DNA of 55,331 nucleotides from Chara braunii (Eukaryota; Streptophyta; Charophyceae; Charales; Characeae). Within the stretch, counting starts at the first letter, position 1. Every line of letters starts with the position of its first letter. Below the pieces are notes generated by a model. The model searched no databases and had not been told where the DNA came from. It saw only the letters and a list, made by a program, of their open reading frames with translations. Position numbers and translations under genes: made by a program. Of this stretch, positions 23,241 to 33,744 are shown in pieces. Where the stretch lies: positions 424,651 through 479,981 of the forward strand of contig BFEA01000374.1 in the NCBI GenBank assembly GCA_003427395.1, read 5' to 3'.

Positions 23241-24074
23241 TTCGTTCAAACTGATTAGGTTATTGCTATCATTTCATAAACCCCTTGGTCCCTGAAATAG
23301 GGATCGCGATACGACCAGTTCATTTTCAATTATCGTTTGGCAAAAAAACTAACAAACTTTGCGTATGATTAATTCGGATCAGTACGAGTTTCCAGTTCCA
23401 TGTCTTAAGATGATCTTAAAAAAGACATGGTGGGATGTGAACTCTGAACACCTTAGACAATCAGTAGGAAGTAGGATACCCATTTATAGACGTTTATCTC
23501 AGGATTAACTAACCTATAGGAAAGGTTTTCACGATCATCTCTTTAATCCGATTTAACCGCTTTATGGGATAAAAGTATGACTCCCCACCCAACACCTCAA
23601 CGTTCGAGTTAAGGTGATCATGCTTCTAAAGAGGCTAGATTTGTCCTTAGTACGAACTGCCCGCTTTATTCGTTAGACAGGATGAGTAGATGAAAGAATG
23701 TGTTCGTGATAGCCTTGCTTTTTTTGTCGTTAGTGCAATGGTTCGTCAAAAGTTCCACCTTGAACAATTAAGTCGGTCGGGAGATCAATGCCCCGATGCC
23801 CGCCGCTTGCACGGGCCAGTCCTAAGGCGTTTACGGCTCGTATGCCTATGCTACAATTATTGAGAAAACACCATCAATTGGTTCACCTCTTCGATTGCAT
23901 ATAAAAACTTTCGTACTGTGAATCGTTAGCTCAGTAGAAATATGTCTACCTAAGGGTGGTGACAACCCCTTGGGTAGAGGTTAGTTGTACCTCGTGGAGC
24001 CCTGTCCTGTCGCAGGGAGCCGTGAGAGCCGGCGTGCATGAGTGCATATTGGAAACTGAAAACCTCGGATTGTC
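23241..24074. other. non-coding stretch with scattered hairpins
   Basis: A hairpin CCATGTCTT...AAGACATGG lies at ~23399-23433, followed by GGATGTGAACTC flanked by GGTG/CACC, which looks like a decayed unit of the preceding array. Another hairpin, CTACCTAAGGG...CCCTTGGGTAG, lies at ~23946-23977. No coding motifs. Confidence 0.45.
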
Positions 24075-24450
24075 GAGCCCTTGGTCAGCCCTCGGACAAA
24101 GCTCGGTCTTTCCCAGTGGTTTTGGTCCAAGAAAAAAATGCGTCAATCAAGATTTCACTTCATTATTGGAAGCTGAATGAAATTACTGTAAACTTGTGTA
24201 AACGATGTTTATCCATCACCGCTCGTTGATGACTTGTTGGATGCAATTGGATGTGCCTGTCTTTTTTCCAAGTTTGATATACAACATGGGTTTCATCATA
24301 TCCCAGTTCAGTTGGAAGATCGCCCAAAGACAAAGTTTGTTTCTTCGAGGGCACATGGCAGTAGGTTGTGTGCCCTATGGGTGTTTGTCACATCCACTTG
24401 GCCTTCGCAGAATATGTTTAGAAAACAAAGCTTATGCGGTCAATGATGAA
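24075..24450 (+). pseudogene. Ty3/gypsy RT remnant
   Basis: Degenerate gypsy RT in shifting frames. FPVVLVQEKNASIKISLHYW plus KLNEITVN corresponds to the usual PVVLV.KKDGS.R.C.DYRKLNEIT block. DDLLDAIGCACLFSKFDIQ plus HGFHHIPV corresponds to IDDLLD.L.GA..FSKIDL.SGYHQI.V. The later F.TRYGHYEF.VMPFGL region is barely recognisable and the catalytic YLDD is absent. Only about 120 residues survive. There is no LTR nearby. Confidence 0.65.
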
Positions 24451-26125
24451 ATTATGTGCGCTTGTGTATATGAATAATATTTAAATCATGTTTTGGTTTT
24501 CTCATAGTCGCAGCCAGGCCCTCCCATGTGCTCCCTGGCCAATTTGCCTTGATCCTGGGCCTACCGGGTCACATCGGCCTTAGGGCCTACTGGTCCCCCA
24601 CTGCCAAGAGCTCCTTGGGCCTCACATTCAGAATTTTATTTATTTCATATCTTTTTTTTACATCGAGAGGGAGATACCCCCAATGACTCTTGTATCCATC
24701 AGGATTCAGACTCGTGATTGGGGCCAAGAATCAGAACAGGAAAACACAAAAGTGGAACGGTCTACCTCAAATCTAGGTTGGCACAAGTCTAGTGGTTAGC
24801 TCATTTGTCTACTTGAATACGAACTGCGTGTGTTGTACATTTTCACGACAACAGTCCGTGTTACACCAGATGATTAGATTCAAAATTGAATAGAAAACAG
24901 TTTAACCTCCACAACAAGCAACATGGAGCAGAATAGATCCCTTATATCCCTTTCTTGATTATCTTTACTTTGGCTTTCTTTGGGGCACCCCTTTTGTTTG
25001 TTCTCTTTTCTTTTATTTAATGGGACAATGCTCCAATCTATTCGTGGGGAGCAGCACATGATGGGAACCGGGGCCAGCATCCCATCTGAAAACAAATTTT
25101 ATTCTAGGTCGGGCATGCCTGGCCAGGCAGAACGGGGCCAGTTAAGCAACGGGGGGTACACCCGGCAAAACCGGGCGGGCCGAGAAGTCCATGAATTTTT
25201 ATTTTATTTTATTGAGCACAGGGGATTGCTGCGCTGCATGAGAAGAGCCCAAAACTGCAATGAAATAATGGAGTATCACATTTTCATTCGGGAGGGAGGA
25301 GGGGGAGGGGGGTTTGGGGGGTGGACACATTGGGGGTGGGTTTGGGGGTTGCAGTTATCTGTTAGAAGAAGAAGAGGAAACAAAGAAGAAGAAGAAGAAG
25401 AAGAAGAAGAAGAAGAAGAAGAAAAAGAAAAAGAAGAAGTAGAAGACGATGAAGAAGACGAAGACGAAGAAGAAGAAGAAGAAGAAGAAGAAGAAGATCA
25501 AGAAGAAGAATCTTGCTGATGGATTGTCAATGATGGTGATGGACAAGATGCTCAGATGGGGGGTGCTGATAGTTGTAAGGGTGGTCGTAGTTGTAAAAGA
25601 AGAAGAAGAACTAACGGAGGGGGGGCAGATGAGTAAGGAATGGCGTGATGGGGGTTGGAGCCATGTGATGGGGAGGGGAGGGCAACGTACCGTGGTGAAG
25701 GACTTGGCCAGGCGATATTAAGGTGGTCGGAGGAGATATGGAGGTGTAGGGAGGCGGATATATCGAGGTGGGGGAGGATGAGCTATCTAGGTCGGGAGGA
25801 GGAGCTGAGGGAAAGATCATGGCCATGAACGGGGAAGGTAGTGGTGACATTGGGGGTGGAACACAATTGTGATGTGAGTGCAACGTGTTGGGGATGGGAG
25901 TGATGGCCATGGGAGGTAAAGGTCGTGGTGATGGGGGAGAGGAGGGTCACAATATGGGGGGTAAAGGAGAGGGGGCGAGACTTTCATGATGTGGGGGGGA
26001 CAAAAAACTTTTGCAACAAGGGGAAAGACTTTCACTAGGGGGGCGGGGGGGGGGGGAGGGGGAGGAAAGAGGGTTGTGAAGGGAAAGGAAGACTTTGGTG
26101 ACGGGGGGGAGGAGGGCCACTATTG

Positions 26126-26191
<66 letters not shown>

Positions 26192-26329
26192 CGCCCCTCC
26201 CCACACCTCCCTCCTTACCTCAATACGTGCGGGGCTTTGGAGATTGCAGCGGGGCGTGGCGATGGCAACAGCGGAGGGGCTCCTCGAATGGCAGCGGCAA
26301 GATAACACTGGCTGCTTGTGACGAACATA
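24451..26329. other. non-coding, simple-sequence-rich stretch
   Basis: Holds a GAA-type run at ~25363-25515, G-rich GGGGGAGG/GGTGGTG sequence at 25550-26115, and a (CT)n run at ~26128-26189. A TCTAGTGGTTAGC word near 24789 recalls a tRNA A-box region but has no matching B box. The acidic and basic open frames here are translations of simple repeats, not genes. Confidence 0.6.
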
Positions 26330-26451
26330 GGGCCTCGTTCCACCACTCTCCACATGCACGAAAGACAAAAAATATGGTGGCGTACCTTTCCATGTTCTAG
26401 CGGAAGATTCGTTCTCATTTTGCACATTTGGTGAGTAGCGGAGCGATGCCC
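26330..26451. mobile_element. MITE-like element, copy 1
   Basis: About 100 bp (26341-26440) related to 29134-29233. It shares CACATGCAC(G/A)AAAGACAAA, TATGGTGGCGTA, CCATGTTCTAGC and TTTTGCACATTTGGTGAGTAG. The ends are imperfect inverted repeats; in this copy they extend outward (GGGCCTCGTTC against GAGCGATGCCC). No TSD could be fixed. The superfamily is not recognised. Confidence 0.55.
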
Positions 26452-26463
26452 ATACCCTTGCAC

Positions 26464-26521
26464 GAATGCCTTCGCATGAAAGGGCGTTCGAATTCGAACG
26501 TCGAATACCATGAAGGCATTC
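26464..26521. repeat. 58-bp interrupted palindrome
   Basis: GAATGCCTTC-G-CATG on the left pairs with CATG-AAGGCATTC on the right. The centre contains the perfect 16-bp palindrome CGTTCGAATTCGAACG (26485-26500). It directly follows MITE copy 1. Confidence 0.75.
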
Positions 26522-28118
26522 ACAATCATAATCTCCATAAGAGGCCTTGTCGGGCCCTTATTTTTCTTTCCAGCTGCATGTAGGGGCTGTAGGGCAGGTC
26601 AGGAGTGTGCCCGAACTGATTCGGGTGCTCAAGACACCCTGCTGCAAAATGCGCTTGGGCCGCCCGGTAGCCAACGGGAGGACCCAACCAGCCAGGACGT
26701 CTGGGAGACACCCCGGGCAAGGTCCACGGGCACGGGCGGCCCGGTGACTCGGCGACCAACCTATTTTTTATTTGTTCTTGCAGCTCCACTTTTTTTGTCC
26801 TCTCACATACAAGGCCAGATGGGACAGGACAGGACCAGCTCGAGTGTGGATTGTAGAAGCACCACATCCAATTCTCGCAGTTGCAGTTGCTGCATAGAAT
26901 GGCACGGCGTAGACAAATTTCAGGCTACGTGGCTCCACGAACACAGAGGCACAATGACCACAATTGTTAGGGTGTCGCCCATGACTGTAGTGTTGAGTGT
27001 CGTCATTAGTTGGAAAACAAAGACTTGCATGGCCTATGCCTTCATAATCCTCACGACACAAAGCATGGGAATTACATGCTAGCCAAACCTCAGGTGGGCT
27101 ATCACAAAGCAGCATTGAGCAAGTTTCGTAGGATTTCCATAGTCATTATTCCCTCTCTATGGGCAGGTGACGACGAGGGCTGATCCAAACAAAGTATGGG
27201 TGTTTAGCTGTTGCAAGATTTGGTCTGGTTCATACGATAGTCTATTTTCCACCTCAGGTTGTGGTGTCTATTGTTCGTGTGGCAAGGATGGAGGATATCC
27301 GACTGCCACTGCAGCAGGTGTATGCCCAACGCTGCATGTGGGACATGCTAGGAGAGGATGTGGTGGGTGATGGCATCAGGGATAGTTCACGCAGTAGAGA
27401 CACACACTTTCTGGTCTTTTTGGAGTTAGTTCATTGACTTGGTTTGGACATTTGGTTCATGTAGCTATTCCTGAAGCTAGAGGACAACATATAAGATGAG
27501 GCAATTTTGCCTTCGTATTTGTTTGGTCTCTTGGAGATCCATCAGCTCTACGCCTCTTTCTTATTTACAAACAGCCCAGTCTGTAGTGGTTTGACTAGCC
27601 AACAATGACAACAATTGAATAATATTTTATATGTCACTCATGGACAAACTTTGCTTGAACCAAATGTTTTCTCTTCGAACCTTTATGATAGCGCATGTTC
27701 TCGCATATAGTGAAATTTTATTTGAGCCTAGACAACCCAACTCACATCTTTAAACATTTGATATATTTAAAAACCACTACAATGAAACAAAATAGTATAC
27801 GGAAATCTTTTTTTAATATGTTGTGTTTTTTTCTTAACAAGCGTTTTTCTTATTTTCATCAATTTTAATTGTTTTTTTTTGCATCCAGGCACGAAGTGCA
27901 GCAAGACGTGCTGCGTCAGCTCTTCGAGCCTCTATGAATGTGCTTTTATGACATGCTTTGTTTCCTTTACTGTTGTCGGTTGAAGGTTGAGAAGCTTTAC
28001 CGGGAGATGTGTTTTATCTCCGGATTATCCAGTTGCTTATGCCGGATGGAGTGCACTGATACAACAAGCTTAAACCCTTAGTTGTAGGCATAATGAAATT
28101 GTAGAGAGTTGTACCAAT
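26522..28118. other. no certain gene; two weak exon-like stretches
   Basis: Two plus-strand stretches have an acceptor-like end followed by an open frame. 27258-27437 follows TTTTCCACCTCAG and encodes 59 codons (VVVSIVRVARMEDIRLPLQQ...), ending in TGA. 27889-27951 follows a T-run and GCATCCAG and encodes ARSAARRAASALRASMNVLL then TGA, as a last exon might. No homologue is recognised and no donor sites can be fixed, so a decayed or real host gene is only a possibility. Confidence 0.2.
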
Positions 28119-28328
28119 TTAACCCGAAACTGTGTGATCTAGAGTCCAAGTGAGGGCCATCGTGCTGAGCAACATAATTGGTTGAACGACGAAATCCTTT
28201 ACATCCCACTGAACTAGAAGAGGACCAAAATTTGGTATCTCCATAATCGAATATGATCCAAATCGTTCCTCTTGGATGCTTCCAAAAAAAAGATTCTGTT
28301 TTTCGAGTTCAGATACCATTGTACTCAT
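28119..28328 (-). CDS. unrecognised 69-codon open frame, possible terminal exon
   Basis: A minus-strand frame encoding a balanced, non-repetitive peptide (with SELEKQNLFFGSIQEERFGS, and near the end MALTWTLDHTVSG) and ending in TAA at 28119. I do not recognise the family. Residue composition is more protein-like than most random frames here, and an AG lies just upstream on the minus strand (TTTGCAATTCTAATGAG), so it could be a 3' exon. It could equally be chance. No promoter or partner exon is visible. Confidence 0.2.
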   Translation of the reverse strand: MSTMVSELEKQNLFFGSIQEERFGSYSIMEIPNFGPLLVQWDVKDFVVQPIMLLSTMALTWTLDHTVSG

Positions 28329-28521
28329 TAGAATTGCAAAAATAAATATTTCATAGGTATACGCATTAATTTAATTGATTGATGACAAGTTCACCTTATT
28401 GAAATGAAATGGGCATAATCCGCAGGAAACCAACATATGTCTATGTAGGATCCTCAAAGACTATATTTGAAACAACTTCAGGCTGTTAGTATAGATCTGT
28501 CAGCTATTTTGTCTTGAGAAA

Positions 28522-28650
28522 TTTGCCAAATCTTTTTTTTTTTTTTTTTTTTTTTACCATTTCTCGATTTATGGCTGCCATCCTTGCGCAAGGGTCATGC
28601 TAATCTTCTCTATATCGTGGATGTCCCGAAGGACGCTTTGCCAAATCTTT
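28522..28650 (-). pseudogene. U6 snRNA retropseudogene with poly(A) and 14-bp TSD
   Basis: The minus strand from 28636 to 28556 reads as U6 snRNA. It has the CCTTCGGGACATCC 5' hairpin, then AGAGAAGATTAGCATG, TGCGCAAGGATG and AAATCGAGAAATGGT. About 12 bases between the 5' hairpin and ACGATA are missing relative to plant U6. The RNA 3' end is followed by a 23-nt A-run (T on plus, 28533-28555). TTTGCCAAATCTTT flanks both sides (28522-28535 and 28637-28650). Poly(A) plus TSD means a processed RNA copied by LINE-type machinery, so this is not a functional Pol III gene; the deletion supports that. Confidence 0.92.
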
Positions 28651-29032
28651 CTATTATTGATATTGTGAAGATTTTGCATACTTGCGGCGCATCCCATGCG
28701 CGGGGTCGCGGCACATGCGGCGCAAAGTGTACACACATACTTGTGCGGACACGTGATGCGTCGCATCACAAAAAAAATTAATAATAATAAAAAAATTGAA
28801 AGGACAGGGTGGGGCCAAACATGCCCCTCGCTTCTAAAAATCAGAAAGCAAGAGGGAAAAAAGTCCGGGCCACGCCATACCCCAAAACTGTGGGCACATG
28901 TCTGTGCGTGTGGGTGTGCATGTCTTAATTGTGTCCAATCTCTTTTTCGAAGGGCCCCTACAACGAATTAGCGAGGACCTCACGTGGAGCAAAGATAGAC
29001 TTTAGACTTCCAGTTTGTATGCGTGGGCTGCG
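28651..29032. other. no recognisable gene
   Basis: GCGGCGCATCCCATGCGC-type short palindromic words near 28684-28700; otherwise unremarkable. Confidence 0.45.
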
Positions 29033-29340
29033 GATATATAGTCTGGATTCTAATTCAGGTTTGTGCATCACGGTTATGGGCCACTAATTCTTTTTTTCTC
29101 GTTCTTAGGAATACGTGCAGTGCCCCTAAGGGCCACTACTCACCACATGCACAAAAGACAAAACATATGGTGGCGTATTATTCCATGTTCTAGCAGACGA
29201 TTCATTCTAATTTTGCACATTTGGTGAGTAGTGCAGCCGAGCCCTGAGAATCACGTGCAGAGACCAACGGGGCCTAGCTAAGTGAGCAACCCATAACTGC
29301 CGAAACACAAACCTGAATTCGAATCCTGAGTATATATTCG
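29033..29340. repeat. foldback with Pol III B-box-like word, enclosing MITE copy 2
   Basis: 29033-29090 and 29274-29340 are imperfect inverted copies of about 60 bp. They share CCCATAAC, CACAAACCTGAATT, GAATCC and TATATA. The right arm contains GAATTCGAATCC, close to a tRNA B box, and TAGCTAAGTGAG, close to an A box, ~40 bp before it. The arms may therefore come from a tRNA-derived SINE present twice in opposite orientation. Between them, 29134-29233 is the MITE-like element with 23-bp inverted ends matching at 20 positions (CACTACTCACCA...). Confidence 0.5.
29134..29233. mobile_element. MITE-like element, copy 2
   Basis: 100 bp with terminal inverted repeats 29134-29156 and 29211-29233 (20 of 23 matching). 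The interior matches copy 1 at 26341-26440. Too short to code. TSD not determined. Confidence 0.65.
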
Positions 29341-29467
29341 GCCAGCTTATGCTTCACTTCATATTTACTGCCTGCCTCAATTTTGATGGAGGGTCCGCGC
29401 TAAATTGATGTGAGGACCCTTCATATTACCTGCATGGGCCCTCTGATACGTGAGAAGGGGATCCGTT

Positions 29468-29518
<51 letters not shown>

Positions 29519-29533
29519 TTTTTTTTCTCTCTC

Positions 29534-30406
29534 NNNNNNNNNNNNNNNNNNNNNNNNNNNNNNNNNNNNNNNNNNNNNNNNNNNNNNNNNNNNNNNNNNN
29601 NNNNNNNNNNNNNNNNNNNNNNNNNNNNNNNNNNNNNNNNNNNNNNNNNNNNNNNNNNNNNNNNNNNNNNNNNNNNNNNNNNNNNNNNNNNNNNNNNNNN
29701 NNNNNNNNNNNNNNNNNNNNNNNNNNNNNNNNNNNNNNNNNNNNNNNNNNNNNNNNNNNNNNNNNNNNNNNNNNNNNNNNNNNNNNNNNNNNNNNNNNNN
29801 NNNNNNNNNNNNNNNNNNNNNNNNNNNNNNNNNNNNNNNNNNNNNNNNNNNNNNNNNNNNNNNNNNNNNNNNNNNNNNNNNNNNNNNNNNNNNNNNNNNN
29901 NNNNNNNNNNNNNNNNNNNNNNNNNNNNNNNNNNNNNNNNNNNNNNNNNNNNNNNNNNNNNNNNNNNNNNNNNNNNNNNNNNNNNNNNNNNNNNNNNNNN
30001 NNNNNNNNNNNNNNNNNNNNNNNNNNNNNNNNNNNNNNNNNNNNNNNNNNNNNNNNNNNNNNNNNNNNNNNNNNNNNNNNNNNNNNNNNNNNNNNNNNNN
30101 NNNNNNNNNNNNNNNNNNNNNNNNNNNNNNNNNNNNNNNNNNNNNNNNNNNNNNNNNNNNNNNNNNNNNNNNNNNNNNNNNNNNNNNNNNNNNNNNNNNN
30201 NNNNNNNNNNNNNNNNNNNNNNNNNNNNNNNNNNNNNNNNNNNNNNNNNNNNNNNNNNNNNNNNNNNNNNNNNNNNNNNNNNNNNNNNNNNNNNNNNNNN
30301 NNNNNNNNNNNNNNNNNNNNNNNNNNNNNNNNNNNNNNNNNNNNNNNNNNNNNNNNNNNNNNNNNNNNNNNNNNNNNNNNNNNNNNNNNNNNNNNNNNNN
30401 NNNNNN
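29534..30406. other. assembly gap (873 N)
   Basis: Unsequenced bases following a (CT)n microsatellite (29469-29511) and a T-run. Confidence 0.98.
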
Positions 30407-32889
30407 TCTATGGCATGCGCAACACTGTCATTTTTTTTAAATTTTTTTTTTTTTTTTTAAATGCCAAAAAGTGGTTGTCCAGGATCCCGGACAACCCCCC
30501 TACCGGACGGTTGGGGGAGACGTCCGACCATCGGACGACTGGTAACCTAGCTTTAAAAACTAATAAAAGGTAATGAATTATTAATAATTAAAAAAATGGG
30601 GTTGTCTAATAAATTATTATAAAGAGAAAGCATGTTCGGACCCCCCCAAAAAGCATAAACTGGCATGAAACCCCCCCCAAACAATTTTGGGGGCTTGGCT
30701 CCTCAATGGGGAAGGGTCATGGACCGCTTTTTTTTTTTTTTCCTCGAAATTTGGCAGATCTGGACCTTCCAGACCGAACGTCTGGACAGACTGATTCCAG
30801 TCTGTCTGGACAGCGGTCCGGACGTCCAGATCGTAGCCATGACGCACACGCATTGCACGGCGAAGTTGGGCGAACCGCAGAAGTGCGCCACAAGTATGAT
30901 ATTTTGATATATGTTTTCATAGCATAAGTCGTTATTATATTTATTTTTTTTTAATTTAAATTTTATTATAATCTAGTATTCAAGAACTTGATGTATAAAT
31001 GGATATAATTTTTTCATAAAAATACAATTGCAAGGAATATGAGTGAGAATAATATATAAAAAGCCAAGTTGCGAAATCACACAGATGTCCAAGTAGTTGT
31101 GTACGATGTCGAGCGCATCGGTCCGACACCGCATAAGGCAGCGCGGGACCCTCCCTGCCGCATGACACAAGAGTTGGTCTTTTCCTCGTCGCGGATATAC
31201 ATGGAGCTTCCGCAAGCCGCTCCGGGCGAGTGCGCCAGCCATACCTCCCGTGAGCCCCTACGACAGGATTGGGCCTACGCGAGGCACGACTTACCTCCAC
31301 CTTCCGGGAGCTGTCACCTCCCTTCGGTGGGCGTATCCCCGCCGAGCTACCAGTCCACAGTACGAAAGCTAATCAACTGCAATCGCAGAGGTGGACCAAC
31401 CAAGGGCGTTTCTCGTTCGTTGTAGCATAGGGGGTACGCGCGGTATTCCGCTTCTATCGGACCCGCACGCGAACCAGCATCTTGGGGGGCTGAGGTCCCA
31501 AGCGCGACTCGTCGCCGGTCGACTAGGACGCATCCCACACGCCACGCGCACACCACTATAAAGAACATAAAATTAAAAGCACACACACACACACATACAT
31601 ATACAGGACGACAATGAACAAACAACGCGACAACACTCCTAGTCCCTTAGTAGCCATCCCATAACTCTCCGATGCGAAAATCGGATAGGCGTCGCGCGCG
31701 AGACTTTAGTATAAAACCGCGCGGACGCAGGGCTAACTCATATCGACTTGCAATGCAAGCGTATGCAAGCGGTCTCAATGATGGCGTACTATGTAGTACC
31801 CATACTCATGTGATCCTCGTTAATCTCGAGGGTCGCGTTCGACACTCAAGTGTTGGCTGACACGCGCCTTGAGGAAATGATCTCTCGACGCTGGACAACC
31901 GCCAAGTGCGGCTGAGAACCACACCCTCTTCTGCACCATGCGGAGAGTGGGTGGTACGCAGGTTCATCCCTGTGGTGGCAATCGTCTCTTATGGCCCTGG
32001 AGACCAGCTCCTTTACCTAGGGTCTGAAGAGAAATCAAGGGGTTTGACTTTGACGGTTGTCACGGACTACAACGTCCATCCGTAGAAATTCTATAAAGCA
32101 AAGGCTAAAAAAAGGAAGTCCCTTTTCTCTCAAAAACATAATATGTTTAACCTTTACGCGCAGTCACAGTAGGCCGCCCGAAACACTCAAGGCATATGTA
32201 TTTACATACGGTTTACCGGGCAATTCTATTTGACGATATATATAGAGGGTTATAAATATGTGACGATCACTTCTCACAATCACACCGGGGCTCCTCTCAG
32301 CCATATATATGTATATTGATCGCAGACAGTCAAATCCAAAGTCTGAACCACCAAACATACCTACAATCACATCAAAGATTCAACCAAAAGTCTATGCACT
32401 ACACGGGGTCAACTTCAAGCATTCTCTGCACTCACACCCCTCGTTTTAGCCATGCAAGCCTCACTCTTGTGCAACTCCTCAAAATAAAATACTCAGTAGT
32501 TTTCTTTAAATGACCATTCAAAACACAACAAAACGACTAAAGTCTTTAGGTTGAGTGACAAGAGTGGATTGGAGTTGAATCGTAAACCGACGAATCGACA
32601 ACTGACCTGTTATCAATGATAACAGTAGATGATACTCGTAGGATCGAGCTGAATCTAGCCCAAGTCCTCAATCAATCGATCAAGAAGACCTGTAACATAA
32701 GACATGTCAATCCCCACGCTAAAATCATAAGCGTATGGAGAATACAACTCAATAACACATTCTCACCCAAGACCCTTCTACAAGCTAAGCCTAGATCTGC
32801 CTCTAAGCCAGTGCCCAACGCAAGGCAGACCTATGGCAGCATTTCCCCTGTCCAGGGTGGATTGCCAGAATTGCCACCTGTCAAAATAT
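30407..32889. other. non-coding stretch, no gene recognised
   Basis: Contains GGACG/CGTCC-rich short inverted words (30480-30545 and 30765-30835, including GACAGACTG/CAGTCTGTC). Also a CG-rich block at 31090-31560, a CA run at ~31579-31596, and the perfect palindrome CTGTTATCAATGATAACAG at 32607-32625. None of the open frames carries a recognisable domain. Confidence 0.5.
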
Positions 32890-33465
32890 AATTTAACTTC
32901 TTTAAACTAAGAAAAATTTCGGCAACGCTTCCCGTAGGAAAAGTGTCTTTCCAGAATATATATAAACTCAAATATGAAAACAGAAGTAATCTTTAACTTT
33001 CCAAAGTCAAATTTTGTCTAATTCCCTGAATTAGCGAAAATTTGGGCAACACTCCCTTTAGAAAGGTAAACTTCCCAGATTTATACTAAGTCAGATGTGA
33101 AATCAGACATAGAACATGAGTTCAACTAAGACAAAATTCAACTAACTCCTTAGTTTTGTAGAAATTTTGGCAACGCTTCCCATAGAGAAAGTGTTATTCC
33201 AAGATTTATACAAAACTAAGTTCAGAATCTAAAATGAGTTTGACTTTTCAAGGTCTAATTTTGTCTAACTCCCTGAATTAGCAAAAATTTGGGCAGCACT
33301 CCCTTTAGAAAAGGAGGCTTTCCATATTTTTACTAAGCCAAATAGTTAAAAGAACTGGACCCTAAAAAATGACAAAACCTGACTAACTCCTTGGTTTTGT
33401 AAAAATTTCGGCAGCGCTTCCCGTAGAGAAAGTGGCTTACCAAGATTTATACAAGACCAAGTATA
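32890..33465 (+). repeat. tandem repeat, ~120-bp units in alternating A/B types
   Basis: Five units about 115-126 bp apart alternate between A (AATTTCGGCAGCGCTTCCCG-like, near 32912, 33163 and 33403) and B (AATTTGGGCAGCACTCCCTT-like, near 33036 and 33285). The A units at 33149 and 33390 carry 12-bp arms closing a ~48-nt loop: CTTAGTTTTGTA/TACAAAACTAAG and CTTGGTTTTGTA/TACAAGACCAAG. An A-T pair in one is a G-C pair in the other. TTCGGCAG-type words recur at 34650. The sequence may be the non-coding part of an LTR element, but none is demonstrable. Confidence 0.75.
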
Positions 33466-33744
33466 ATAAAAAATCCCAGAAAATGCAGAAATCGACCTAA
33501 GTAAAAATAAACTTAGCCATAAAATGCAGGAATTGAAACCAACTCCTATGGCTCTAGCATGTGGCGAGCAACTAAAGCAACTACCTATCAAACTGAAACT
33601 CTGACTAAGTAGTAGTCGCACTCAGTCACATGCAGGTCAAACCACAAAGGTAAGTACTCTCACCATCCCAAGTCCATCTATATAAAATAGTTCATGAACC
33701 TTCACGTAATTCAACCCTTATACCCAACTTACATATGGCACAAG

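Noticed and set aside
24786-24840. tRNA gene or SINE head at TCTAGTGGTTAGC
   Set aside because: Only the A-box-like word is present; no cloverleaf, no B box and no anticodon stem could be drawn.
24980-25519. 179-codon frame ending in poly-Glu
   Set aside because: The tail is a GAA microsatellite and the head has no recognisable motif; neighbouring frames behave alike.
28556-28636. Functional U6 snRNA gene
   Set aside because: Internal deletion, templated-looking poly(A) and flanking TSD show a retrocopy.
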